Assembly (NCBI RefSeq): GCF_040611135.1
Contig: NZ_JBEXNL010000009.1
Span: forward strand, 1-64,000
Direction: 5' to 3'
Length of the DNA stretch: 64,000 nt
Source of the DNA: Tsukamurella sp040611135
GTDB lineage: Bacteria > Actinomycetota > Actinomycetes > Mycobacteriales > Mycobacteriaceae
Part shown: positions 49,985 through 59,481 of the stretch, in pieces
How the letters are laid out: every line of letters starts with the position of its first letter
How positions within the stretch are numbered: position 1 is the stretch's first letter
Made by a program: the position numbers and the translations under genes
Notes under the pieces: model-generated
The model's database searches: none
What the model saw: only the letters and a program-made list of their open reading frames with translations
What the model was told of the DNA's origin: nothing

Positions 49985-52021
49985 ATGATCGCCGTAGACG
50001 TAGGCGGAACCTTCACCGATGTCGTCGGGTGGCGCGACGGCAAGATCCTCACCACCAAGGTGTCCACCGAGTACACCGACGTGGCCGCACCCGTCCTGCG
50101 CGGGGCCGAGAGACTCGGCGTGGACGGCTCGGCCGTGTTCAACCACGCCAGCACGCACGGCCTCAACGCCGTGATCACCCGCAAGCTGCCGAAGGTCGGC
50201 TTCCTCGCCACCGAGGGACACCGCGACATCCTGGACATGGGCCGCGTGTGGCGCCCGCAGGACGCGATCCTCGACCCGAACTGGCGTCGAAGCTTCGGCG
50301 ACGCGGCCCAGCCGCTGGTCGACCGGTACCTGCGCCGCGGCATCGCGGAGCGCATGCTCGCGAACGGGGAGGTGCTGTTCGAGCTCGACGAGGCGCAGGC
50401 CCGCGAGCAGATCGAGGTCCTCGGCCGCTGCGGCGTCGAGGGCGTGTCCATCTGCCTGATCAACGCCTACGTCAACCGCGCCCACGAGGAGCGGCTGCGC
50501 GAGCTGGTACTCGAGATCCTCGGCGACGTCCCGGTCTCCATCTCCAGCGAGGTCTCGCCGTTGGCGAAGGAGTACGCCCGCGCCTCCACCACGGTGATCG
50601 ACACCCTGATGAAGATCATCTACTCGGACTACACGGCCCGCCTCGGCTCGGGCCTGAACGAGCTCGGCTTCACCGGCTCCCTGAACTTCGCGGACTGCGC
50701 GGCCACCCTGGTCCCGGCGGAGCACGCGATGGCGAAGCCCTTCCGCATCGTCTTCTCCGGCCCGGCCGCGGGCACGGTCGCCTGCGCGCACTTCGGCAAG
50801 CTGATCGGCGAGAACGACCTGCTGTGCGCGGACGTGGGCGGCACCTCGTGCGACATCAGCGTCGTGACCGCGGGCGAGCCCTTCGTCAACACCAGCTTCG
50901 AGCTCGAGCACGATCTCGTCGTCAACGCCCTGGCCAACGACATCAGCTCGATCGGCGCCGGCGGCGGCAGCATCGTGCACATCGGCGCCGACGGCGAGAT
51001 CCAGGTGGGCCCGGACAGTGCCCGCGCCGAGCCCGGCCCCGCCTGCTTCGACCGCGGCGGCATCCTCCCCACCACCACCGACACCTGCCTGATGATCGGC
51101 ATCCTCGACCCCGACGGCTTCGCCGGCGGCGAGGTGGCGATCGACCGGGCCCTGTCCCAGCGCGCCTTCGAGGGCCTCGACACCGCGTTCACGCTGCCCC
51201 AGCGGGTGCGATACGCCTACGAGATGGCCGTGCACAACATGGCCGAGGGCCTGTTCAACGTGGCCATCAAGAACGGCGTGGACCCGCGCGACTACAGCCT
51301 GGTCGCGTTCGGCGCCGCCGGACCGATGCTGCTGCCGGCCGTCCTGGACGCGGTCCAGTGCAAAGAGGCGATCATCCCGCCGAGCCCCGGCCTGTTCTCG
51401 GCGCTGGGCCTGCTGTCGGCCGATCAGGTGTTCACCGTCAACCGCAGCGCCTACCTCATGCTCGACGGCGCGAACGCCGAGAAGATCGACGCAATCTTCA
51501 CCGACATGGAGCGCGAGCTGCGCGAGCAGATCGGCGACGCCGATGCCGTGCTGCACCGCAGCATGGACGCGCACCTCGTGGGCCAGAGCTGGGAGACCCC
51601 GTTCGTCCCGGTGCCCGACGGCACCGTCGACGCCGACGCGGTCGCGGCCATGGTGACCTCGTTCCACGACACCTACCAGGCCCGCTCGGGAAACCGGTTC
51701 GAGATGATGCCGGTCGAGGGCGTCACCTTCCGGGTGCGTGCCGTACTGGCCACCGACAAGATCGAGTACCCGAAGCTGCCGCCGCGCGGCACCGAACCCC
51801 TGACCCCGACGGGCACGCGCACGCTGCGCTACCTCGGCGACATCTCCGACGGTGGCGACGGCGCGCAGACCGCGCAGGTGTACGACCGCGAGTCCCTGCG
51901 CTTCGGCGACGTGATCCCCGGGCCGGCCATCGTCAACGAGGGCCTGTCCACCACCCACATCGGCGCGGGCCAGACGGCGACCGTCGGCGAGTACGGCCAG
52001 ATCGTGATCCGGAGGAACTGA
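49985..52021 (+). CDS. Hydantoinase A/oxoprolinase-family ATPase subunit (carboxylase-like) copy 2
   Basis: 678 aa. Begins MIAVDVGGTFTDVVGW, the first phosphate-binding motif; a second lies in LLCADVGGTSCDISVV, and SSIGAGGGSIVHI and RAEPGPACFDRGG follow. These are standard HyuA elements for ATP binding. C-terminal part holds the substrate-cap domain. It is followed by HyuB after four bases. Its differences from the 695-aa copy at 42305 run through the whole protein, so the duplication is old. Confidence 0.88.
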   Translation: MIAVDVGGTFTDVVGWRDGKILTTKVSTEYTDVAAPVLRGAERLGVDGSAVFNHASTHGLNAVITRKLPKVGFLATEGHRDILDMGRVWRPQDAILDPNWRRSFGDAAQPLVDRYLRRGIAERMLANGEVLFELDEAQAREQIEVLGRCGVEGVSICLINAYVNRAHEERLRELVLEILGDVPVSISSEVSPLAKEYARASTTVIDTLMKIIYSDYTARLGSGLNELGFTGSLNFADCAATLVPAEHAMAKPFRIVFSGPAAGTVACAHFGKLIGENDLLCADVGGTSCDISVVTAGEPFVNTSFELEHDLVVNALANDISSIGAGGGSIVHIGADGEIQVGPDSARAEPGPACFDRGGILPTTTDTCLMIGILDPDGFAGGEVAIDRALSQRAFEGLDTAFTLPQRVRYAYEMAVHNMAEGLFNVAIKNGVDPRDYSLVAFGAAGPMLLPAVLDAVQCKEAIIPPSPGLFSALGLLSADQVFTVNRSAYLMLDGANAEKIDAIFTDMERELREQIGDADAVLHRSMDAHLVGQSWETPFVPVPDGTVDADAVAAMVTSFHDTYQARSGNRFEMMPVEGVTFRVRAVLATDKIEYPKLPPRGTEPLTPTGTRTLRYLGDISDGGDGAQTAQVYDRESLRFGDVIPGPAIVNEGLSTTHIGAGQTATVGEYGQIVIRRN

Positions 52022-52025
52022 CACC

Positions 52026-53984
52026 ATGACCACCACCGAACGCTCCAGCGATGCGGTCACCCGCATCCGCGACCTCTCCGACGAGGCCTTCGCGGCCGCG
52101 TACGGCAGCGACCGGTTCACCGCCTCCGTGCTCAAGAACCGGCTCGACTACGTCGTCGAGCACATGTCGACCGGCTTCATGCGGGAGGCCTTCTCCCCCA
52201 TCATCCGCGACTGGTACGACTTCGCCTGCACCATCAGCGGCCCGCCCGAGCAGGACTATCCGATGGCCGTCGTCTCGAACAGCCTGATGGTCTTCCTCGG
52301 CACCATGGGCGACGCGGTGCGCAACACCGTCGCCGAGTACGGCCCGGAGAATCTCAAGCCCGGCGACGTGCTGATCTGCAACGACCCGTACCGCGGCGGC
52401 CGGCACGTCAACGACGTGGCCTTCATCCGTCCCGTCTTCCACGAGGGCCGGATCGTCGCCTTCGTGAACATGTGCGCGCACCAGCTGGACATGGGCGGCA
52501 CCGTGCCCGGCGGCTTCTCGGCCACCAAGCGCAATGTCTTCGAGAACGGTCTCGTGATCCCGCCGATGCTGCTGTGGTCCGGCGACGAGCCGGTGCGCGG
52601 GACCTTCAGCCTGATCTTCGACAACACCCGCTGGGGCGGGATGCTGTTGCCGGACTTCAAGTCCATCTTCGAGCAGCTCAAGCTCGGGGAATCGTTGGTG
52701 CGCGCGAACATCGAGCGGTACGGGATCGAATCCTTCCTCGGCACACTGACTTACGCGTGCGACAGCTCGGCCGAGCGGATGTCCGACGCCATCGCGCAGG
52801 TCCCCGACGGTGACTACACGGGCTCGGCCCTGATCGACGCCGACGGCCTCGACGACAGCCTCGAGTACCGCGTACAGGTGCTCCTGCGCAAGCGCGGCAA
52901 CGACATCGAGGTCGACCTGTCCGGCACCGCCGCGCAGGCCCGCACCGTCATCAACTGCGGCGTCCTCGACACCAAGACCTCCGTCGGGGTGGCGCTGACG
53001 ATGCTGCTCGACCCGTCGATCCCGTTCACCTCCGGCACCTGGCGCAACGTCGACCTCGTCACCGCGCCCGGGTCGATCGTCTCCTCCCTGCCGCCCGACG
53101 GCGGCATCATGATGTTCTGGGAGGCCTCGGGGCCCGTCGTCTCGGCGATCTTCGACGCGCTCAACCCGGTCCTCGGCCGGCGCGGCGTGGGCGGCGACTA
53201 CGGATCGACCAACACGCACAACGCCTCCGGCCTCACCGACGACGGCCGGTTCTGGACCAGCGCCACCCAGTGCGGCGGCGAGCACGGCCCCTGGGGCGCG
53301 ACCGCGGCGGGCGACGGCGACAGCTACACCGTGCTGTTCACCCTCAACAACCTGGACCCGGCGACGGAGACGATCGAGCACGACTCGCCCGTCGTGCTGC
53401 TGCGCAAGGAGCACGCGATCGACACGGGCGGGGCCGGCGCCTTCCGCGGCGGCGCCGCGAATCTCAAGGACACGCTGTGGCTCACCGCCGCCGAGCAGTA
53501 CCTCTCACCGTTCCGCACGAAGGAGCCGAGCGGCGTGGGCGCGAACGGCGGTGAGGCGGGTCCGAACGGCGCCATGTGGCTCTTCCCGCAGTCCGACGGT
53601 GCCGCACACCGGATGGTCCCGACCGCTCCGGACGCGTACCGCGACAGCGTGCCGGTGGCCGGCGTGCTCGACCCGGAGTCCAAATGGCTGGACCCGGAAT
53701 CGGGCAGCTACCACTTCTTCGCGAGCGAGCAGGTGTGGCGGACGGCGCCGAACACGGTGCTGCGCTGCCTGACCAACGGCGGCGGCGGCTGGGGCGACCC
53801 GTTCGCGCGCGACCCGCAGGCGGTGCTCCGCGACGTGCGCAACGAGTACGTGAGCATCGAGGCCGCGGCACGCCAGTACGGCGTGGTCGTCGTCGGCGAT
53901 CCGCAGCGTGATCCCGAGGGCCTCCGGCTCGATGACACCGCGACCGCGGCGCTCCGCGCCGACCGGAAGAAGGAGACGAACTGA
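52026..53984 (+). CDS. Hydantoinase B/oxoprolinase-family subunit (carboxylase-like) copy 2
   Basis: 652 aa. Marks: REAFSPIIRDWYDFACT, DVLICNDPYRGGRHVNDVAF, GGTVPGGFSATKRN and the closing CLTNGGGGWGDPFARDP. The GGAGG site overlaps the end of HyuA. It is directly followed by a Zn dehydrogenase and an aldehyde dehydrogenase. Together with HyuA and the zinc-ribbon protein it would make the catalytic core of a second ATP-dependent carboxylase or lactamase. Confidence 0.88.
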   Translation: MTTTERSSDAVTRIRDLSDEAFAAAYGSDRFTASVLKNRLDYVVEHMSTGFMREAFSPIIRDWYDFACTISGPPEQDYPMAVVSNSLMVFLGTMGDAVRNTVAEYGPENLKPGDVLICNDPYRGGRHVNDVAFIRPVFHEGRIVAFVNMCAHQLDMGGTVPGGFSATKRNVFENGLVIPPMLLWSGDEPVRGTFSLIFDNTRWGGMLLPDFKSIFEQLKLGESLVRANIERYGIESFLGTLTYACDSSAERMSDAIAQVPDGDYTGSALIDADGLDDSLEYRVQVLLRKRGNDIEVDLSGTAAQARTVINCGVLDTKTSVGVALTMLLDPSIPFTSGTWRNVDLVTAPGSIVSSLPPDGGIMMFWEASGPVVSAIFDALNPVLGRRGVGGDYGSTNTHNASGLTDDGRFWTSATQCGGEHGPWGATAAGDGDSYTVLFTLNNLDPATETIEHDSPVVLLRKEHAIDTGGAGAFRGGAANLKDTLWLTAAEQYLSPFRTKEPSGVGANGGEAGPNGAMWLFPQSDGAAHRMVPTAPDAYRDSVPVAGVLDPESKWLDPESGSYHFFASEQVWRTAPNTVLRCLTNGGGGWGDPFARDPQAVLRDVRNEYVSIEAAARQYGVVVVGDPQRDPEGLRLDDTATAALRADRKKETN

Positions 53985-53985
53985 C

Positions 53986-55002
53986 ATGCAGGGCATCACA
54001 TTCCCCGGCGACGGCACCGTCGAACTGAAGGAGTTCGCCGAGCCGCGGCCGGGCCACGGCGAGGTGGTCGTGAAGATCCGGGCCTCCGGCATGTGCGGCT
54101 CCGACCTGCACTTCTACCACGGCAATTTCGAGTTCGACCATGCCGTGGTGCAGGGCCACGAGCCGTGCGGCGAGGTGTACGCGGTCGGCGAGGGCGTGCT
54201 GCCGGCGCAGGCGAAGCCCGGCGATCGCGTCATGATCCACCACTACTTCGGCTGCGGCACGTGCCGCCGCTGTCGCGCGGGCTGGCCCCAGATGTGCGAG
54301 ACAGCGCCGGGGAAGACCATGTCCATCCACGTCAACGGCGGCCACGCGCCGTACGCGCTGGTCCCCGTCACATCGCTGCTGCCGATGCCCGACGCACTGT
54401 CCTTCAAGGCGGGCGCCGCGATCGGCTGCGGCACGGGCACCGCGTGGGGTGCGATCAAGCGCCTCGGCGGGGTGGAGGACACCGTCACGGTGGTGATCGG
54501 TCAGGGGCCGGTCGGACTGTCCGCGACCATGTTCGCGGCCGCGATGGGCGCGAAGGTGATCGCCGTCGATGTCGACGATCGCCGGCTGGCGCAGTCCAGC
54601 ACCTTCGGCGCCGACGTGGTCGTGAACTCGCGCAGCCAGGACCTGGTGGCGATCGTCTCCGAGTACACGGGCGGCCGCCTCGCCGACGTGGTGATGGAGA
54701 CCTCGGGCCGCGCCACGGACGACGCGCTGTCCGTCCTCGGCACCTTCGGCCGCGTCGTCTTCACCGGACTCCCGGGCGAGGTGGCGTTCACCACCCAGGC
54801 GGTCTACAAGAAACAGTGGACCCTGATGACCTCGTGGACCATGTCGTCGATCGAGCAGGCGCGGTGCGCCGATTTCATCGTCGCGCACGACCTCCCCGTC
54901 GACGAATTGTACTCGCACACCTGGCGTATCGACCAGGCCGCGGAGGCATACCAGTGGTTCGACAAGCAGGACGCCGGCAAGGGCGTCTTCGAATTCGACT
55001 AG
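53986..55002 (+). CDS. Zinc-binding alcohol dehydrogenase (MDR family), paralogue of 35196
   Basis: 338 aa, start one base after the HyuB stop with GAAGGAGA upstream. Zinc ligands C37, H58/E59 and structural cysteines C90, C93, C96 and C104. Cofactor motif VVIGQGPVGLSATMF. Proximity to the HyuA/HyuB genes suggests that it supplies their ketone substrate from a secondary alcohol. Confidence 0.9.
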   Translation: MQGITFPGDGTVELKEFAEPRPGHGEVVVKIRASGMCGSDLHFYHGNFEFDHAVVQGHEPCGEVYAVGEGVLPAQAKPGDRVMIHHYFGCGTCRRCRAGWPQMCETAPGKTMSIHVNGGHAPYALVPVTSLLPMPDALSFKAGAAIGCGTGTAWGAIKRLGGVEDTVTVVIGQGPVGLSATMFAAAMGAKVIAVDVDDRRLAQSSTFGADVVVNSRSQDLVAIVSEYTGGRLADVVMETSGRATDDALSVLGTFGRVVFTGLPGEVAFTTQAVYKKQWTLMTSWTMSSIEQARCADFIVAHDLPVDELYSHTWRIDQAAEAYQWFDKQDAGKGVFEFD

Positions 55003-55018
55003 ATACTCGGAGCAGGAC

Positions 55019-56491
55019 ATGACAACGGTAGAGACACCCGCCTTCATCGGGCGGAAACAGGGGAACCTGATCGGCGGCAAGTGGGTTCCCGCCGCCTCGG
55101 GCGAGACCATCGACGTGATCAACCCCGCCAACGGCGAATCCCTCGGCACGATCGCGGCCGGCGGCGCCGAGGACGTGGACGCCGCCGTCCGCGCGGCCCG
55201 CGCCGCGTTCGAGGGCGCATGGTCCACGTGGACGCCGCACGAGCGGCGCAAGCTGATTCTGCGCGTCCACGACGTGATCCTCGAGAACTTCGACGAGCTC
55301 GCGCTCATCGAGACGCTCGACATGGGCGCGCCACTGAGCCGCACCACCGGCCTGAAGGAGTGGACCTCGCAGGTGCTGCAGTTCTACGCCTCGCAGACCG
55401 GTGCCGCCGGCGTGGCCGCGCAGCCGAACTCGCTGCCGGGCGACTTCCTCACGCTGAAGTACCAGCGCCCCGTCGGCGTGGTGGGCGGCATCATCCCGTG
55501 GAACGGGCCGCTGATCGGCCTGTGGTGGATCTTCGGCCCCGCGCTGGCCACCGGCTGTACGGCGGTGCTCAAGCCGGCGGAGGACGCCTCGCTCTCCGTT
55601 CTGCGCGTCAGCGAGCTCCTGCAGGAGGCCGGCGTCCCCGACGGCGTCATCAATGTGGTCACCGGCTACGGGCGCGACGCGGGCAGCGCGCTCGCCGAGC
55701 ACCACGGCGTCGACCGGATCGCCTTCACCGGCTCGGTCGGCACCGCGCAGACGATCGTCCGCGCCTCGGCCGGCAACCTCAAGCGGCTGCAGATGGAGCT
55801 GGGCGGCAAGTCCCCCGACATCGTCTTCGCCGACGCCGACCTGGACAAGGCCGTGCCCGGCGCCGCGATGGGCGTCTTCACCAACAGCGGCCAGGTCTGC
55901 GTCGCCGGCACCCGGATCTTCGTGCAGCGCCCGATCCACGACGAGTTCGTCGCGCGGATCGGCGAGTTCACCACGTCGGTCCGCGTGGGCGACGGCCTCG
56001 ACCCCGCGACACAGCTGGGCCCGCTGATCTCGCTGCGGCAGCTCGAGCGGGTGCAGAAGTACATCGAGATCGGTTCCGGCGAGGCCGAACTCGTCGCGGG
56101 CGGCGGCCGCCTCGGCGGTGACTACGCGAACGGCTTCTACGTGGAGCCGACGGTCTTCGCGGGCGCGCACAACGAGATGACCATCGCCCAGGAGGAGATC
56201 TTCGGCCCCGTGGCCACCGTCATCCCGTTCGACACGATGGAGGAGGCGATCACCCTCGCCAACGCCACCCCGTACGGGCTGGCGGGCGGGCTGTGGACCG
56301 AGAACCTCGGTACGGCGCACAAGGTTTCGCAGGCGATCGACGCCGGCACGGTGTGGGTGAACTGCTACGGCGTGCTCGATCCCGCGATCGGCTTCGGCGG
56401 CACCAAGATGAGCGGCTACGGCTGGAAGGGCGCGAAGGAACACGTGGAGAGCTACCTCTACCCCAAGGCCGTGTACATGAACCTGGGCTGA
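55019..56491 (+). CDS. NAD(P)-dependent aldehyde dehydrogenase
   Basis: 490 aa with N162 (IPWNGPLIG), K185 (VLKPAEDASL), E260 (MELGGKSP) and C294 (SGQVCVAG): a complete catalytic set. Last gene of the operon starting at 49743, ended by a strong hairpin at 56512. Oxidises an aldehyde intermediate; substrate unknown. More typical than the ALDH at 37762. Confidence 0.92.
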   Translation: MTTVETPAFIGRKQGNLIGGKWVPAASGETIDVINPANGESLGTIAAGGAEDVDAAVRAARAAFEGAWSTWTPHERRKLILRVHDVILENFDELALIETLDMGAPLSRTTGLKEWTSQVLQFYASQTGAAGVAAQPNSLPGDFLTLKYQRPVGVVGGIIPWNGPLIGLWWIFGPALATGCTAVLKPAEDASLSVLRVSELLQEAGVPDGVINVVTGYGRDAGSALAEHHGVDRIAFTGSVGTAQTIVRASAGNLKRLQMELGGKSPDIVFADADLDKAVPGAAMGVFTNSGQVCVAGTRIFVQRPIHDEFVARIGEFTTSVRVGDGLDPATQLGPLISLRQLERVQKYIEIGSGEAELVAGGGRLGGDYANGFYVEPTVFAGAHNEMTIAQEEIFGPVATVIPFDTMEEAITLANATPYGLAGGLWTENLGTAHKVSQAIDAGTVWVNCYGVLDPAIGFGGTKMSGYGWKGAKEHVESYLYPKAVYMNLG

Positions 56492-56511
56492 GTCCTACAG
56501 ACCGACCGGAA

Positions 56512-56541
56512 GGGGCGCGATCCGCACGCGGATCGCGCCCC
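56512..56541. terminator. Hairpin terminator after the ALDH gene
   Basis: GGGGCGCGATCCG and CGGATCGCGCCCC make a perfect 13-bp stem with loop CACG, 20 bases after the ALDH stop. Confidence 0.75.
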
Positions 56542-56576
56542 CTGTCGGATTCCCGCCCGGACCGCGAACCTGCTCG

Positions 56577-56594
56577 CTATATTATATTTAATAG
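56577..56594. promoter_or_regulatory. AT-rich element before the second cupin gene
   Basis: CTATATTATATTTAATAG; its minus strand contains AAATATAATATAG, identical over 13 bases to the plus strand at 31591-31603. It is 15-32 bases before the cupin start, overlapping the expected promoter. Confidence 0.65.
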
Positions 56595-56609
56595 ACCGAG
56601 GAGATCGTC

Positions 56610-57137
56610 ATGCCTGAAGCCCTACACCCGATCGTGCGCCGCGTGGTCACCGGAACCGACGGCGAGGGGCGGTCCGTCGTCGCCCACGACGGGCCCTGCG
56701 ATGCGGTCGCGCCCCGGCCCGACGGCTCCCAAGTGATGGACGTCTGGCGGATGCCGGCCGTTCCGCCCCGTCTGCTCGACGGTGACGGGCTCGTCGGCGG
56801 CGTCGCCGGCCCCGACCTCGGAGGCCTCGTCTACCGGCTGTGCTGGGTCGCCCCCAACGACGACATGGACGCCGCCGCGTACGCACGGGCGTTGGCCGAC
56901 ACCTACGGCGACGGTGCCGTCGCCGGTGCCGCCTCCGGCATGGTCGGCGGGCACGCCACCGAATCGGTCGACGTGGTCACCGTCGTCCGCGGCCGGCTCA
57001 CGGCCGTCCTCGAGGCCGAGGAGGTCGAGCTCGGCCCCGGCGACAGCCTGGTGCAGCGCGGCACGGTGCACGCCTGGCGCAACCGCACCGACGAACCGGT
57101 CCTCATGGTCGCGCTCATGGTCGGTGCCGCCCGGTAG
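56610..57137 (+). CDS. Cupin-like protein (copy 2)
   Basis: 175 aa, ATG at 56610 after GAGGAGA. C-terminal barrel ESVDVVTVVRGRLTAVLEAE, LGPGDSLVQRGTVHAWRNRTDEPVL matches the copy at 34660 (TVDVVTLLSGELYAV...GDTIVNRGIKHIWSN). The N-terminal part is shorter and differently charged. Single-gene unit flanked by terminators on both sides, with its own AT-rich operator. Confidence 0.82.
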   Translation: MPEALHPIVRRVVTGTDGEGRSVVAHDGPCDAVAPRPDGSQVMDVWRMPAVPPRLLDGDGLVGGVAGPDLGGLVYRLCWVAPNDDMDAAAYARALADTYGDGAVAGAASGMVGGHATESVDVVTVVRGRLTAVLEAEEVELGPGDSLVQRGTVHAWRNRTDEPVLMVALMVGAAR

Positions 57138-57151
57138 AACGCCCGACAGTT

Positions 57152-57181
57152 GGTCGGGGCCCGGTCACGCGGGCCCCGACC
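57152..57181. terminator. Bidirectional hairpin between cupin and SDR genes
   Basis: GGTCGGGGCCCG and CGGGCCCCGACC, perfect 12-bp stem with 6-base loop, in the 47-base gap between convergent genes. Confidence 0.75.
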
Positions 57182-57184
57182 CGG

Positions 57185-57907
57185 CTACAGGATGAGATCG
57201 CCGCCGTTGATGTCGACGGTAGCGCCGGTGATGAAGTCGGACTTCGAGGACAGCAGGAACAGGACGAGATCGGCGATGTCCGACGGTGTTCCCACCTTCC
57301 GCAGCGGCGTCGCGAGGCGGAACTCCTCCACGCGCTCGTCTGCGACGGAGCCGCTGAGCATCGGCGTGCGCACGAGGCCGGGCGCGATCGCGTTGACGTA
57401 CACGCCGTGCGGCGCGGCCTCGAGCGCTACCTGCCGGGTGAGCCCGAGGATCGCGGCCTTCGACGCCGCGTAGTGCGCGCCGGCGAAGTTGCCGAGCGTG
57501 CGCCCCGCGCGGGACGAGACGTTGACGATCTTGCCGAAGCCCTGCTCCTTCATCGTGGGCATCACCGCGCGCGTCCAGTAGAAGGCGCCGTCGAGATTGA
57601 CGCCGAGCATCCGGGACCACTCGTCGTCCCCGATGGTCTCGACCGGGCGCGTGGTGCTGACGATCCCCGCCGCATTGACCAGGAAGTCGACCCGGCCCGC
57701 GTCCTGCAGGATCCGCTCCCCCGCCGCCCGCACAGCGCCGGGGTCGGTGATGTCGCACGCGACGCCGCTCACTCCGTCGGCGTCGTCGGCCCGCAGGTCG
57801 ACGGCATACGCGCGGGCCCCTTCGGCCGCGAGGCGTGCCGCGACCTCCGACCCCATGCCGCCGGCACCGCCCGTGATCACGGCCACCCGGCCCTCGAAGT
57901 CGCTCAT
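57185..57907 (-). CDS. Short-chain dehydrogenase/reductase
   Basis: 240 aa. Cofactor motif VITGGAGGMGSE, Asp in AYAVDLRAD, NAAG in LVNAAGIV and catalytic SSRAGRTLGNFAGAHYAASKAA. Similar to 3-oxoacyl-ACP reductase-type SDRs that act on cyclic or secondary alcohols. It follows the MmgE gene on the same strand by three bases, so the two are co-transcribed. Confidence 0.9.
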   Translation of the reverse strand: MSDFEGRVAVITGGAGGMGSEVAARLAAEGARAYAVDLRADDADGVSGVACDITDPGAVRAAGERILQDAGRVDFLVNAAGIVSTTRPVETIGDDEWSRMLGVNLDGAFYWTRAVMPTMKEQGFGKIVNVSSRAGRTLGNFAGAHYAASKAAILGLTRQVALEAAPHGVYVNAIAPGLVRTPMLSGSVADERVEEFRLATPLRKVGTPSDIADLVLFLLSSKSDFITGATVDINGGDLIL

Positions 57908-57910
57908 GCT

Positions 57911-59317
57911 TCAGGCCTCCACGGGCAGCAGCGGACGCAGGAGCGTCTCGACGACATCGGAAGACTTCTCGAGTGCGAGCACGTCCGCGATCATCGCGTC
58001 GATGGTCTCCTCGCCCAGAGGAAGGATCGAGTACGGCACGCACTGGCGGAACTTGGCCACGAAGTCCGCCTCGTCGAACGGGTTCTTCGGGTGTCCCTTG
58101 ACATACACGTACTCATCGGTGAACTCGCGGCCATCCCGCAGAGTCGTCGTCATGCGGCAACCCCAGTCGGAAACCCGCGGATCCCGCTCGGACGAGATGC
58201 GGGTCATCAGCTCGCGCACCTCGGGCCGGCTCGACGCCGCGGGCTCGTAGGTCTGCAGGAAGACGGTGCGGTCGTACGCCGCGCTCGCGACGGCGAACGG
58301 CAGGCTGAACTGCAGCTCGGGCACCGTCACCGGGGCCCACTTCTTCTCGACGGGCTCGCACACGGCGTCCCACCCGGACGGCGAGACGGCGATGTGGATC
58401 GTCGCGATGTCCTCCGGCCCGAAGTCGCCCTTCGTCATCTGGTCGATGATGCCGTCGATGGAGCTGTGCGAGAAGTAGCAGGCGCTGTAGCCCTTGGTGG
58501 TGATGTTCTCCATCACCCACTGCGTGCCGAGGCCCTCGACCACGCCCGACGGGTCGATGTCCCAGCGGACGCTGGAGAAGAAGCCCTTGGGGCCGGTCAG
58601 CACCTGCTCCCGCGGTCCGGTGATCCCCTTGAGCGCCAGCTGAACACAGGTGATCGCGGCCTGCGAGACGAGTCCGTGGTGCACTCGCACCATGAGCGTC
58701 GCGGGCGCGTAGATGCCCATCGTGTGTGGCTGGGTCATGGTGCGCGCGATGCCCATCGCGTTCTCGAGCTGCTCGTGCGTCAGGCCTAGGAGCCGCCCGA
58801 TGGACGCGACGGCGCCGAAGATGTAGTGCCCGCCGCAGTCCCCGTTCGGGATCGCGGTGCTGATCACCTTGTACGCGGAGCCCAGCCGGATCAGCACCTC
58901 CTGCCCGACGACGGTGGCCGCCAGGAACTCCTCGCCGGTCACCGGGGTATCGCGCAGGCCGGTGGCGGCGAGCAGGCTGGACACGATGTACTCGCTCACG
59001 TGCCCGGCCTCCTCGTGCAAGTCGCCGCAGTCCATGGCCCGCGGCATGGGGCCGAGCGCGAGTGCCACCTCCGACGCCGGGTAGGCGCCGCCGTAGAAGG
59101 GCAGCGGCGTCTGCGGGGCGCCGCCCTTCTCCTGCACGAGCTCCACGATCTCCGGGATACCGTCCATCCCGGAGCCGCCGATCATCACGCCCATGCCGTC
59201 GAGCAGGGTGTACCTGGCGTGCCGCAGAACGGATTCCGGCAGGTCCTCGTACCGCGTGTCGAGGATCATCCGCACCAGTGCGGGCATGGGTTCGGGGAAG
59301 GTGCGTGCGTCCGGCAT
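57911..59317 (-). CDS. MmgE/PrpD family protein (copy 3)
   Basis: 468 aa. Family segments: LGPMPRAMDCGDLHEEAGHVSEYIVSSLLAATG, QEVLIRLGSAYKVISTAIPNG and the catalytic-site stretch TTKGYSACYFSHSSIDGIIDQM. It differs clearly from the copies at 33213 and 45644. A GTGACCCGCACCAC repeat and an AT element lie 47-78 bases upstream. Heads the MmgE-SDR operon, divergent from the MFS gene at 59482. Confidence 0.86.
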   Translation of the reverse strand: MPDARTFPEPMPALVRMILDTRYEDLPESVLRHARYTLLDGMGVMIGGSGMDGIPEIVELVQEKGGAPQTPLPFYGGAYPASEVALALGPMPRAMDCGDLHEEAGHVSEYIVSSLLAATGLRDTPVTGEEFLAATVVGQEVLIRLGSAYKVISTAIPNGDCGGHYIFGAVASIGRLLGLTHEQLENAMGIARTMTQPHTMGIYAPATLMVRVHHGLVSQAAITCVQLALKGITGPREQVLTGPKGFFSSVRWDIDPSGVVEGLGTQWVMENITTKGYSACYFSHSSIDGIIDQMTKGDFGPEDIATIHIAVSPSGWDAVCEPVEKKWAPVTVPELQFSLPFAVASAAYDRTVFLQTYEPAASSRPEVRELMTRISSERDPRVSDWGCRMTTTLRDGREFTDEYVYVKGHPKNPFDEADFVAKFRQCVPYSILPLGEETIDAMIADVLALEKSSDVVETLLRPLLPVEA

Positions 59318-59363
59318 TCACCCGTCCTTTCGATAGTGCGACGGTGCAGCCGGCCTCGGAATC

Positions 59364-59395
59364 GTGACCCGCACCACTTTCATATGTAATATATG
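59364..59395. promoter_or_regulatory. Composite regulatory element in the MmgE/MFS divergent promoter
   Basis: GTGACCCGCACCAC (59364-59377; minus strand GTGGTGCGGGTCAC) followed by CATAT-GTAAT-ATATG (59381-59395). Same two-part layout as at 31472-31499 and 49561-49595. Confidence 0.6.
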
Positions 59396-59481
59396 ATCCA
59401 TCTCGCTCGACGGTCAACTCCGCTCCAGTGGGATTCCCCTCCCCCGGCTCGTCTGTCCGGGGACGACTCCAGGAGTACGAC

